Positions 22,427 through 33,843 of a stretch of 64,000 nucleotides of DNA are shown here, one piece after another; within the stretch, counting starts at the first letter, position 1, and every line of letters begins with the position of its first letter. Location of the stretch: positions 16,853,581-16,917,580 of the forward strand of contig OZ037767.1 of the NCBI GenBank assembly GCA_964035545.1, written 5' to 3'. A model generated the notes under the pieces. The model was given only the letters and a program-made list of their open reading frames with translations. It had not been told where the DNA came from and did not search any database. The DNA comes from Bugula neritina. Its lineage: Eukaryota > Bryozoa > Gymnolaemata > Cheilostomatida > Bugulidae. The position numbers were made by a program, and so were the translations under genes.

Positions 22427-25400
22427 ATGCTTGGGCGACTGTGGAATTTCCTCACTGGTGAAGAAGATGCACCTCCCAGACAGACCAGGTCAGAGTTGTC
22501 TTCTTCCTAAACCACTGTTTTACAATGTAGTGAAATAATCAAAATCTTCAGTTATTTATGAGGAATAAACTAAGCTGCAGTTTAAACAAGCTAGTAGTTA
22601 GCATAAATTTCCATATTATAGCATGAGTACCTCTATATTTCATAGAGGTTTGGGGAAAGGGTTAAGACTTATATCCTAGCAAATAAAGCTTGTGTTCAGC
22701 TATGTATGTTGTCATGTGATCAAAATGCTAGTAAGACGCCACAAGTTAATGTAGACCTCTAGACCAACTCTCATATGACACTGCTCTATCTGGGAGTAAC
22801 ATAGTAAATATAACACTGCTGCAGGCTATGTATTGTTACATCCATTCTTTCTTCACTTCAGCTCTGCTCAAAGCAACTGCTCTGTTTTTACCAGCCATGG
22901 GAGCGTGCATCACGAAGAGAAGGCGAGTTCCACCAGTCTCGCAGAGCCCTTCTCTTGTGAGCAGAGGTAGGAAAGTTACACCGTATTAAATGGACTGTAA
23001 GGTATATACTGCATGCTGAAATCATTTCTGTTTTACCTCCATCTCTGTTCTACCTCCATCTCTGTTCGACCTCCATCTCTGTTCTACCTCCATCTCTGTT
23101 CTACCTCCATCTCTGTTCTACCTCCATTTCTGTTCTACCTCCATCTCTGTTCTACCTCCATTTCTGTTCTACCTCCACCTCTGTTCCACCTCCATCTCTG
23201 TTCTACCTCCACCTCTGTTCTACCTCTATCTCTGTTCTACCTCCATCTCTGTTCTACCTCCATCTCTGTTCTACCTCCATCTCTGTTCTACCTCCATCTC
23301 TGTTCTACCTCCATCTCTGTTCTACCTCCATCTCTGTTCTACCTCCATCTCTGTTCTACCTCCATCTCTGTTCTACCTCCATCTCTGTTCTACCTCCATC
23401 TCTGTTCTACCTCCATCTCTGTTCTACCTCCATCTCTGTTCGACCTCTATCTCTGTTCGACCTCCATGTCTGTTCTACCTCCACCTCTGTTCTACCTCCA
23501 TCTCTGTTCGACCTACATCTCTGTTCTACCTCCATCTCTGTTCTACCTCCATCTCTGTTCTACCTCCATCTCTGTTCTACCTCCATCTCTGTTCTACCTC
23601 CATCTCTGTTCTACCTCCATCTCTGTTCGACCTCCATCTCTGTTCTACCTCCATCTCTGTTCTACCTCCATCTCTGTTCGACCTCCATCTCTGTTCTACC
23701 TCCATCTCTGTTCTACCTCCATCTCTGTTCTACCTCCATCTCTGTTCTACCTCCATCTCTGTTCTTACAGTGAGACCTCCATCTTCCTCCGAGTCAGACC
23801 TGGATCTGAGGTGACTCTAGTCATCCCCCGGAGGAAGAAACCGCGCAGGCCCCGGCGGACTCCATTCACTATCAGCCCTGTTCGCCGGGCTGCGCGAGAG
23901 AGGTGAGTAAAATTTGTGGTGGCAAGTGGTTTTAGAGTTATATAACACAATGCAGGGGTCATTAATCTTGTATCTTGTATATAGGTTACATTTTGTATCC
24001 TGCGTGTAGGTCACATTTGGTATCCTGTATATAGGTCACATGTTGTATCCTGTATATAGGTCACATGTTGTATCCTGTATATAGGTCACATGTTGTATCC
24101 TGTATATAGGTCACATTTGATATCCTGTATGTAGGTCACATCTGCTCACCGATGTGGGCGTCGAGGCAGGCGTTGAGGTCTCCTGTCAGGCGACTCAGTG
24201 CATCCAGCGCTCTGCCTCTGTAGACATCAACTCCCAGAAGAGGTAAGAAAGTCGTGCTGTTAGTATACTGAGATACCTGTTAGTATACTGAGATACCTGT
24301 TAGTATACTGAGATACCTGTTAGTATACTGATAGTATACTGAGATACCTGTTAGTATACTGAGTTACCTGATAATACACTGAGATACCTGATAGTATACT
24401 GAGATACCTGTTAATATACTGAGATACCTGATAGTATACTGAGATACCTGTTAGTATACTGAGTTACCTGATAGTATACTGAGATACCTGATAGTATACT
24501 GAGATACCTGATAGTATACTGAGTTACCTGATAATACACTGAGATACCTGTTAGTATACTGAGATACCTGTTAATATACTGAGATAGCTGATAGTATACT
24601 GAGATACCTGTTAATATACTGAGATACCTGATAGTATACTGAGATACCTGTTAATATACTGAGATACCTGATAGTATACTGAGATACCTGTTAGTATACT
24701 GAGTTACCTGATAGTATACTGAGATACCTGTTAGTATACTGAGATACCTGTTAGTATACTGAGATACCTATTAGTATACTGATAGTATACATGTTTACAG
24801 TTCAGAACCCGGCTGCGTGGACAGATCTGTCCAGTGCGCCACCACCAGCCAGGCTCCAGCCTCCCAGCACAGTCGGGCAAGATCTCGTCTGGAGAGAAAG
24901 ACGTCCACTGCTGGCACCACACTGAGCAGCAGAAAGCCGAGCGGCAGCGGCGTTGCTGTACCACATGAAAGGGCGACATGTGGTCCTCAGGTGGTGTTAA
25001 GTCAGCAGCCTGTTCCAGTCACCTGTTCTCAGGGAAATGTGTTTGCTATGCAAATGGCATACCACCTTGGGCACCTGACAGGCCTGCTGACTACAGCACT
25101 GTAAGTAACCTCTCTTTAACACTTGTTGACACTTACCAGTGAGCTTACTTTCCTAAGTAATTTACTTTTGTGTCTTATTGAGTGTAAATGACACACTGCA
25201 GTATTGAGTTAACCCAGCAGACCCGTAGTGTAATGGTTAACCCTCCCGCTTGCAAGCCAGATGCTTCGGGTTCCACTCCCGGTGGCGGCAAAATTTTATA
25301 AGTTTATAATTTGTGACTTGCAGCAACACTAAGGAGTCAGAGAAGAGAAAGGTAGACGCCAGCACTTTAGTCTCAACACGCTATCCTTCTCTGAAACTAC

Positions 25401-28400
25401 CCAACACCAGATCCGCTTTCACTATCAGCCCTCTCCGCAACTCTGAATCGAGAAGGTAGGAAAGTAATGGAAATCATGTCAGTGAATACTATTGCTCGAG
25501 GACTGATAACACCTACCTGTTGGTTATGGTTACACATCTTGTACCTATCATCACGTTGTGGTGTTCTGCTTCACATGTGTTCTCCATTACAGGCCTACTC
25601 TTGGGTCGCGTCTCTTCAGAAGGCAGGCTGATATAAGTATAGCCGGGCAGCTCACCCTGAGCTCTGGTGTTCCAAGAGAGACAACTCTGTGCTCAACCAT
25701 CGGTCACTCTGATTGGTCCAGTGAGACACTCTGGAAGACATCTGTTCGCAGTGCCCAGAGGTAAGGAGGGTTCCTTTATTATAATTGGAATATTGGTATA
25801 TAATTATATTATCATAATAATTTCATATAATGTTATTAGTGTAATATATTATTATATAACAATACCATCAGTATAATATATTATTGTAATATTATATAAC
25901 ATTACCATTAGTATAATATATAGTGGAATGTTATATATTACTATTAATATTAAACATCATATCTCATTGTCTCTCCAGGACCTACGTGATTCAAAATCAC
26001 TTTATCCAATCAGAGAGCATGACCGGGACTGAGCTGGATACAAAGGAAGTTTTCCGGGAAAAGAGGTAAGAAAATGTAAAAAATGAATTCATAGCTGTAA
26101 AATATTCTACTGGCCCTACTGTGATATACTGTACATAGTATTACTACTCTGTGATATACTGTACATAGTATTACTACTCTGTGATATACTGTATATAGTA
26201 TTACTACTCTGTGATATACTGTATATAGTATTACTACTCTGTGATATACTGTATATAGTATTACTACTCTGTGATATACTGTACATAGTATTACTACTCT
26301 GTGATATACTGTACATAGTATTACTACTATGTGATATACTGTACATAGTATTACTACTCTGTGATATACTGTATATAGTATTACTACTCTGTGATATACT
26401 GTATATAGTATTACTACTCTGTGATATTCTGTATATAGTATTACTACTCTGTGGTATACTGTACATAGTATTACTACTCTGTGATATACTGTACATAGTA
26501 TTACTACTCTGTGATATACTGTATATAGTATTACTACTCTGTGATATACTGTATATAGTATTACTACTCTGTGATATACTGTATATAGTATTACTACTCT
26601 GTGATATACTGTATATAGTATTACTACTCTGTGATATACTGTACATAGTATTACTACTCTGTGATATACTGTACATAGTATTACTACTATGTGATATACT
26701 GTACATAGTATTACTACTCTGTGATATACTGTATATAGTATTACTACTCTGTGATATACTGTATATAGTATTACTACTCTGTGATATTCTGTATATAGTA
26801 TTACTACTCTGTGGTATACTGTACATAGTATTACTACTCTGTGATATACTGTACATAGTATTACTACTCTGTGATATACTGTATATAGTATTAATACTCT
26901 GTGATATACTGTACATAGTATTACTACTCTGTGGTATACTGTATATAGTATTACTACTCTGTGATATACTGTATATAGTATTACTACTCTGTGATATACT
27001 GTACATAGTATTACTACTCTGTGATATACTGTACATAGTATTACTACTCTGTGATATACTGTACATAGTATTACTACTCTGTGGTATACTGTATATAGTA
27101 TTACTACTCTGTGATATACTGTATATAGTATTACTACTCTGTGATATACTGTACATAGTATTACTACACTGTGATATACTGTACATAGTATTACTACTAT
27201 GTGATATACTGTACATAGTATTACTACTCTGTGATATGCTGTATATAGTATTACTACTCTGTGATATACTGTATATAGTATTACTACTCTGTGATATTCT
27301 GTATATAGTATTACTACTCTGTGGTATACTGTATATAGTATTACTACTCTGTGATATACTGTATGTAGTATTACTACTCTGTGATATGCTGTACATAGTA
27401 ATACTACTCTGTGATATACTGTATATAGTATTACTACTCTGTGATATACTGTACATAGTATTACTACTCTGTGATATACTGTATGTAGTATTACTACTCT
27501 GTGATATGCTGTACATAGTAATACTACTCTGTGATATGCTGTATATAGTATTACTACTCTGTGATATGCTGTACATAGTAATACTGCTCTGTTAACAGCC
27601 TGGTCGCCAGCTCCAGCTCGACTATAGTGTCCAGCTCAGAAGGGTCAGATCGAAGGTCAGCTACCTACGTAGTCTCTAGACGGAGCAGCGGGTCAGAGGT
27701 CAGCTTGACTAACACAGTTAGCGAGCTGAGGTCACTGACAGAACTCGAGGAAGAGAGGTAAGATCTCACTACCAGCAAGTGTAGCTTCAGGTTGGATATG
27801 TATTGTAAATACTGTGCTACTGTGGGCTCTTATGTAGAATGATTGTCAGTAAAGAGACGTTACTTTCTTCACACAATTAGTATATATGAGGTGGGTTCAG
27901 TAATGGAGAAATTGAGAAAAACTGGTGCTCTAAATTAGAAATGTAGCACAAGGAATTGTGTTCTCACGAGAATTTCAACCTTCGCCCCAAACATAAATTT
28001 TACAATAAATTTTAAGAAAATTAGACTATCTCAATTTCTCCACTACTGCTCCTACATGTAGTATATATAGTTTGTAATGCCTTGTTGTCACTTTGTTTAT
28101 TAGCTTAGCTCTCAGTCTCTCCTCCAGCCCACCTCGCAGCCTCTCTCTCAGCCCACCTCTCAGCCTCTCTGCTCCTATACCTGACACGACACTCAGCTCT
28201 AGTCTCTCTCCAGCTTCGAGCTCAGCTGTAAGGGTTGTCTCGGGTTCCGCTCGCAGCCTCGCTCTCAGTGTGGCTCGCGGATTCCAGCCAGAGACGCCGT
28301 CGGCTTTGAGCTCAGCTGCGGCTCCTACTGAAGACCAAAGTTCTCTCATTGAGTCAGTGACATATTTGGTCGATACGGCAACACACGACTCTACAGGTAC

Positions 28401-31400
28401 ACAGAGTGGTGCTCCCTCTGTACCCAACACCTCCGCACGCAGAGCTCCTCCACTGCTAGTCTTGAGCTCGGCTCTTGGGTCTGTGTCCAGCTCCTCAATG
28501 AGTTCAGATTGTAGTCTGACTCAGGGAGTGACTGCTGGCACGTTATCAGCTGTCAGCTCGACTTGCAGTTCTTCTATGAGCCTCGCTGATAGCTATGGAA
28601 GTCCACCTTCTGCTGCAACACCTTGTGACTTGAGCTCGGCATGCAGTTCTGTTCATAGTCTCGCTGCCTCCCTTGGACACCCGCCATCTCCTGGCACACC
28701 ATCTGCCTTGAGCTCGGCTTGCAGTTCTTCTATAAACCTCGCTGCCAGTCTAGGAGCTCTGCCATCTCTTGGAACTCCATCAGTTTTAAGCTCGGCCGAT
28801 AGCTCTGCTCTGAGCCTCAATGATAGCCATGGAGAACCATTGGCTGCTGGAACACCATCTGTCCTGAGTTTGGCTTGCAGTTCTTCTATAAGCCTCGCTG
28901 CCAGTCTAGGTACTCCGCCATCTCCTGGCACACCATCTGCTTTGAGCTTGGCATGCAGTTCTGTTCTGAGCCTCGATGATAGCCATGGATGCCCGCCATC
29001 TCCTGGTACTCCGTCAATCCTTAGCTCAGCTTGCAGTTCTACTACAAGCCTCGATGCCCCTCTAGGAGGTTCACCGTCAGCTTTAAGCTCGGCTTGTAGC
29101 TCCTCTATAAGTCTCACCTCCAGCCATGGCAGTGCTCCACCTGCCGCAACGCCATCAGTTCTGAGCTTGGCTTGCAGTTTGGTTACAGGCCTCAATGATG
29201 GTCATGGAGATCCAGCGTCTTTTGCAACACCGTCTGCCCTGGGCTTGACTCCAAGGTCAGTTGACGAGACTGTCTCTGGCTCTTCTTCAACTTCAGCTGC
29301 CAGCCTGGGTTGTGAATTAGAAGCCGAGACACCGCCTGTCTCTAGCTCGACAGCAGGAACTGAATCCTGCTGCACATTGCAAGACACTCTCATCCCGACT
29401 GTTCGCCAAACACGCTCTCTCTTTTCGTGTGACACTTGCGACTGTGAGATGGATTCGTCGGCTGGAGAAATCAGTAATCATGTCTCTTCATCTCAAAAAT
29501 GTTTGCACAGGTTAGAAAGTAATATTTCTTAGTAAAACTTGTTGAAGTACTGCTGAAATAATTTTACAATTATTCCTGCTATAAATAGTGTTAGAAAACG
29601 CATTTAATATACTTTAGGGTTAAAGTTAATGAAAAAAGCTCTTCTGTCATCTAGAAATAGCCACTTTTGTGTTTAGTTACTTTCTCAGTCCTTCCATGTT
29701 ATTCCTGCTACATGCTTCTTATAATACATTGTACCTGACTTTACAGTGTGACTGTGAGCGTTAGTGATAAGGCCATCCAGGCCGATCCAGTCCACCAGGC
29801 TGAACCAGTCCACCAGGCTGAACCAGTCCACCAAGCTGGTCTAGTCCATAAGGCCATCCAAGCTGATCCGGTTCACCAGGCCGATCCAGCCCACCAGGGC
29901 GGTCCAGCCGATAAGGCCATTCATGCCGATCCAGTCTACCATGACAGTCCAGCCCATGAGGCCATTCAAGCTGATCCAGTTTGCCAGGCTGATTCAGCCC
30001 ACAAGGCTATCCAGGCCAATTCAGTCCACCAGGTCGATCCAGTCTACCAGGTCGATCCAGTCTACCAGGACAGTCCAGCTCAACAAGCTGGTCCTGCCCA
30101 TGAGGCCATCCAAGCTGATTCAGTTCACCAGGCTGATCCAGCCCACCAGGCCGGTCCAGCCCACGGTGATGTCAGACCTACTCAGAGCCACTCTACTCAG
30201 TGTGCGCACCATGTTAGCGACACGCTGTCTGCTGCTGTGCAAACTCTAGACAACAAAGTTACTGAGGAGAGGTAAGAAAACTCCATAGAAGTTTATTTGT
30301 TGTATTTTCACTTCTTCTTCCATTAATATTCATATTCCGTATTATACATTATCTCTTCACTTCTTTCAACTTCACTTCTTTACACATGCATCCAGTTCGG
30401 CATTGTGACAGCATATGCAGTATAATACCATAGTATCTCTATGCCGTTCTTCAGCCTCTTTTCTGTTTATGTTCAGCTCACCTCCAGCTGGTCCTCCGAC
30501 ACCAGAAGACAAAGCCAGTCCTGCTGGTCTAGACGGTAAGGTAGAGTCTCCAGTGGCTGTGCCAGGCTGCAGCAGAGAGAGGTAAGTAGCTCGTTGTGTA
30601 CGGCGTAACTCAGTCTGATGTACTTCAGCTCTACGGAGCTTAGTTGTCTGTGTGGAGCCACGTTTAATATATATACCCTTGTCATCTATAGATCTACCAC
30701 TAGCCTCGCTGTCAGCCACTTCCTGTATGGTGACGGTCCGAACTCGAACCGCAGTTCTCACCTTGACTCTGTTTCCACTTCCTCTCTGGAGTCTGTCCAT
30801 AGCTCGGCACTCGGCTATACAACCACGACCAGTGTAGATGATGATTCACCTCAGCCAGATGTTCGGGGATGGACTCTCAGTCCAGTACACAGTTTCACCT
30901 TCTCTGGGAGTTCCAACTCTGAAAGTAATCATGAGACTTTTGTCAAAGAACACTGCGAGCCAAGGTTAGAACCTCACCATATACTGTTTCCTGTATCACT
31001 TGTCAGCGTAGAGAAAGCTGCAAACAGAAAGTGTAGATAGCATAGCTTGATTTATTATTTCTCATTTTAGTACATCCAGACCACAACCACGCTGGAGAAC
31101 TCTAATGTCTGGGATGGCTGTTCCTGTTAGCAGACTCATTAGGAGGCCTGTCACCATTCCTCCCACCGTCAGGTATGTCTACCACCAGACTATGTAACAT
31201 TGTCTGGTAATTTCCTCTACAGTTGTAGTATAGTTATGTCAACCACCAAGTTATGAACTCTCTTCAATGTTGAAGTGAGTTGTAGTTGTTGAACTTGTTG
31301 TTATATTCTCCAGACCGGCTGCCCACGCTGTGTATGTTGGTGGAGCACCTCCAGCAGTGCAGTGTGTTACCGCTTTCCTGCCCACTCCACGGCTCTATGG

Positions 31401-32984
31401 AGCACCAGCCATGAGAGCTAGCTCAAGCAGAGGGTTGAATGGAGCGAGGTAGGACTAATACATGTACAGTTTTGGTGGGAACACGTATTTTATAATAAAA
31501 TAAGTCTATACTGGGGTATATGAAATGTGCTGTATAGTAAATTATTTACGTTATAAACAGAATCTGAATATATTTATATTATTATAATACAAACATGATC
31601 CAATTATATTCTGTGTTTCACAGCACTGTCACCCGATGCCTTTGCCGAAAGGAAGTTCCGGCAAGCTCGATGCTGAAGCGGTATAGCTCAGAGCATGTTT
31701 TTGACCTTGGCCCTTCTACTAAGAGATCGTCTGACACCTATTCGAGATCTAGTAGAAAAGGGTGAGCACATTTTCTCAACTGTGTTTGCGTTAAAGATTC
31801 AGAGCTGTGAATTATAATACTTATGCTCTCCCAATATATACCACTCTCAATATAGGTGTAATCCATTGGGTGGGTGTACCAATACTTATACTGAAGTTGA
31901 GTGTAAACTCGTTCATTCTATCATGCTCATGATATATTAGTTTGAGCAGACTACAACTACGTGTCTGTATTTTCAGCGCCAATCTTCTATGTTCATGTCA
32001 CGGGGAGCACACCGACTGTGAGGAAAGGTAAGAACTGTAGAGTTTGCGTTCTAATGAGGGATATGTGTTGCAATGGTTGTATTTCATTTCTACCACTGAA
32101 CCTGTTATTTGTAAAGTTTTCCAGCTGTTTGTCAGCATGCATTGAAGTCATTTCCTGTTGAGGTACAGCAGCTGAGTAGTTAGTATTGCTGTGAAATCTG
32201 AACATCAATAGAGTTGTAATACTTTAGTTTGATACCTTTTAGCACAATCTCTGAGAGTGAGTCACTGCAAGCCTGTGTTGGAAAGGGTAAGCAGCCGGCT
32301 AAGAAACCGCTTAAAAAGGGACCTCTTAAAAAGGGACCTCCTAAAAAAGGTTCTCTCACAAAAGAACCTCTTAAGAAGGGACCTCTCACAAAAGGACCTC
32401 TTAAGAAGGGACCTCTCAAAAACGGACCTCTTAAAAAAGGACCTCTTACAAAAGGACCTCTCACAAAAGGACCTCTTAATAAAGGACCTTTTAATAAAGG
32501 CCCTCTTACAAAAGGACCTCCTAAAAAGACACCGCTTAGAAAGTCATTAACCAATGGCAGAGCACCAGCTTCTAACCGCCAAGCTGGAGGTGTTGGAAAT
32601 CGTCTGGGGCCTCCAAAAAGAGGAGCTTTGAGCAAAGCACTAAAATTAGGGGCAAAGACTCCTGTAGCTCCTAAAAGAAATGCACCCAGTTCCGGGAGCA
32701 AGCTAGGCTCACGTGCCGCAGCGTCTAAAAAGAAGCAGTCATGTCCTGATGTGTTCACCAGGCTGTCAAGTACACCTCTGCGCGGCGCACCCAGGCGGCT
32801 GAACAGCACTCCAGCTGTCAAGCCACCAGTCAAGTCAAAAACGTCTCGGCCAGCAACCTTGCTTAGTCAGCAGTCCTCTTCTGCCCCACAGCGCAAGATG
32901 AGGCAGTTGAATGCCTCGAAAGCATCGGCTGATGATCTAGAGAAGCGTTGTCCAGTGCTGAAACAGCGCATCCGCAAATCATAG
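22427..32984 (+). CDS. Unrecognised 18-exon gene for a 1576-residue Ser/Pro-rich, Lys-tailed protein
   Basis: Coding exons read from the sequence: 22427-22488, 22862-22966, 23771-23902, 24135-24242, 24801-25100, 25324-25455, 25593-25760, 25979-26065, 27599-27757, 28104-29510, 29747-30271, 30477-30581, 30692-30964, 31071-31172, 31314-31448, 31624-31761, 31977-32027, 32243-32984. All 17 introns are GT-AG and phase 2; every internal exon is divisible by three. The sum is 4731 nt including the stop. Start GCCATGC is preceded by a TAA in frame. Protein: MLGRLWNFLTGEED start; basic RRTPFTISPVRRAARER about 84-100, echoed by RSAFTISPLRNSESRR about 264-280; Ser-rich 26-residue repeats about 560-800; AIQADPVHQ repeats about 895-1027; Cys/His patch CSCHGEHTDC about 1318; KKGPL repeats about 1350-1430; basic C-terminus RIRKS. 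No catalytic domain, signal peptide or membrane span is evident. Many S/T-P sites and the basic tail would suit a nuclear or cytoskeletal scaffold; that is inference only. Confidence 0.75.
22967..23770 (+). repeat. Intron 2, almost entirely a 17-bp pyrimidine-rich minisatellite
   Basis: From about 23025 to 23767 the unit CTACCTCCATCTCTGTT repeats roughly 44 times, with a few variants (TTCGACC, CACC for CATC). Because 17 is not a multiple of three, all three phases translate without stop, which gives a long spurious ORF of LFYLHLCSTSISVLPPS type. The array ends at GTTCTTACAG, the acceptor of exon 3, and acts as its polypyrimidine tract. The unit resembles exon 3's own first bases (ACCTCCATCTTCCTCC). 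Confidence 0.9.
24257..24797 (+). repeat. 20-bp minisatellite in intron 4
   Basis: About 27 copies of GAGATACCTGTTAGTATACT with T/A variants at two positions (GTTACCTGATAATACACT). It starts 15 bp after the exon 4 donor and ends at TACATGTTTACAG, the exon 5 acceptor. The relic arms carry one or two unexpanded copies of the same motif (CTGAGCTACCTGTCAGTTTA), which shows the origin. Confidence 0.9.
25220..25290 (+). pseudogene. tRNA-like sequence, probably tRNA(Cys)-GCA relic or SINE head
   Basis: The 71-nt segment in intron 5 has a good internal box A (TAGTGTAATGG) and a box-B-like GGTTCCACTCC with a 5-bp T stem, 7-nt loop and plausible anticodon loop TTGCAAG (anticodon GCA). The anticodon stem (CCCGC against CCAGA) and the acceptor stem do not pair, and the T loop lacks the usual purine. 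It is therefore a decayed tRNA or the head of a tRNA-derived SINE rather than a working gene. Confidence 0.5.
26118..27590 (+). repeat. 30-bp minisatellite in intron 8 with higher-order structure
   Basis: About 49 copies of CTGTGATATACTGTAYATAG plus TATTACTACT in tight 30-bp register. Variant monomers recur at fixed spacing: the TATGTGATATACT, GATATTCTG and GTGGTATACT variants near 26330, 26421 and 26451 return exactly 360 bp later (12 monomers) and again 510 bp after that. The array ends next to the exon 9 acceptor GTTAACAG. Because 30 bp is ten codons, long ORFs appear on both strands; they are artefacts. Confidence 0.92.
28532..29245 (+). repeat. Coding repeat in exon 10: about nine 26-residue Ser-rich units
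   Basis: Unit of 78 bp, typified by TPSALSSACSSSISLAASLG followed by a variable TPPSPG-like end. It begins around LSAVSSTCSSSMSLADSYG and ends before LGLTPRSVDE. Alternate units carry LNDSHGEP or LDDSHGCP ends, which suggests an older two-unit period. One unit is shortened. Divergence is mostly silent or conservative and the frame is open throughout the 1407-bp exon. The exon closes with a Cys-rich FSCDTCDCEMDSS patch. Confidence 0.85.
29772..30165 (+). repeat. Coding repeat in exon 11: ADPVHQ hexapeptide array
   Basis: About twenty 6-residue units (ADPVHQ, AEPVHQ, AGPAHE, VDPVYQ), every second to fourth of which is preceded by AIQ to give AIQADPVHQ. The 18-bp DNA repeat stays in frame. Acidic and His-rich, it contrasts with the basic tail encoded by exon 18. 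Confidence 0.85.
32302..32545 (+). repeat. Coding repeat in exon 18: Lys-rich KKGPL pentapeptides
   Basis: A 15-bp repeat (AAAAAGGGACCTCTT type) gives some sixteen pentapeptides such as KKGPL, TKGPL and NKGPF. The rest of the exon stays basic (KKTPLRKSLTNGR, STPLRGAPRRLNSTP) up to the TAG at 32982-32984. The composition resembles histone-H1-like tails that bind DNA or acidic partners, without specific homology that I can name. Confidence 0.85.
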
Positions 32985-33207
32985 TCTCCCGAACTTCTCA
33001 GTCCAAGTTGTTTGGTGGTAGACTGTTGTTGGTTGCAGTTATCCCTGAGTAATGTGTCTCATTGTGCAGGTGGAATACAATGTATCTCATCCATTGATGT
33101 CTTTGATTCTGTTGGCTTGTACAGCTGCTACTTCTACTTTTACTGCTACCCCTATTACTACTGCTCACACTACTCAGTACACTAAGCCCGAGGATGACTG
33201 GATCATC

Positions 33208-33213
33208 AATAAA
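33208..33213 (+). terminator. Candidate polyadenylation signal AATAAA
   Basis: AATAAA lies 224 nt after the stop codon. The surrounding sequence is repeated downstream at 33990 without this element, so the real 3' end could be elsewhere. Confidence 0.35.
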
Positions 33214-33843
33214 AAGCTGGACTCTACAAATACAGCAAACCTCTGAACGACGTGAATGGTTCATCTACTAAGGGTGGATGCGCCTCGTCCCGTAGTGATG
33301 CTGTGGTTCACCAGGCACATCGAGACGGTCATCTGATTACTGGTTCTTGAGAAATTATCAGATAGCTAGATAGAGACACCAAACTCTGCAGCTTACCAAC
33401 ATTTCTCATTCTCTCCTCTTTCGGCACATTTTCTTTCGCTATTCAAACCTTTATTTCTTCTCCTCTTTGATGAAAGAATATAACTCAATGTGACTGTTGA
33501 TCTTTATTAGTAAAGGTAAACTGTTCTTTCTGTTTGTATTTGTTTATACTCTTGCTGTTGGTTACAAAATCAATATGTATTTTAGTCAATTGCAAGATCT
33601 GCTAGTTTACTAATATAAAGAGATATTTATTAAAGATTAGTGTGAGCAGCAATCTATTTTTCTGAACAAAAGCAGACCAGCTATGTTTTAAAAATATATA
33701 AATTGTTGTAGATTTATTTCGGAAGAATGAATATTACACTAAGGCTGGTATCCTCACATATTTGGCTGAGTTGAATGAAGATTATTCTCTGAAATAGTTT
33801 TGCATCTCAGACCTTTACTAGTTGGTTCCACTAAAATGCACAA

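Noticed and set aside
23013-23906. 297-codon ORF through the 17-bp array into exon 3
   Set aside because: The frame joins exon 3 in phase, but intron 2 starts with TAG in the gene frame, so retention would stop translation at once. The ORF exists because the unit is stop-free in all phases.
24257-24797. Possible CRISPR array
   Set aside because: The 20-bp units are contiguous without spacers and the context is an animal intron, so it is a minisatellite.
26116-27576. 486-codon minus-strand ORF of YSISQSSNTM repeats, and + strand ORFs over the same bases
   Set aside because: They arise because the 30-bp intronic minisatellite has ten-codon units without stops. They are spliced out with intron 8 and lack coding context.
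28653-29195. 180-codon minus-strand ORF opposite exon 10
   Set aside because: Mirror of the Ser-rich coding repeat. Splice sites and frame continuity support only the + strand.
30618-31040. Reading the 140-codon ORF as a separate small gene
   Set aside because: Its core is exon 13 of the large gene; the flanks read intron sequence past good splice sites.
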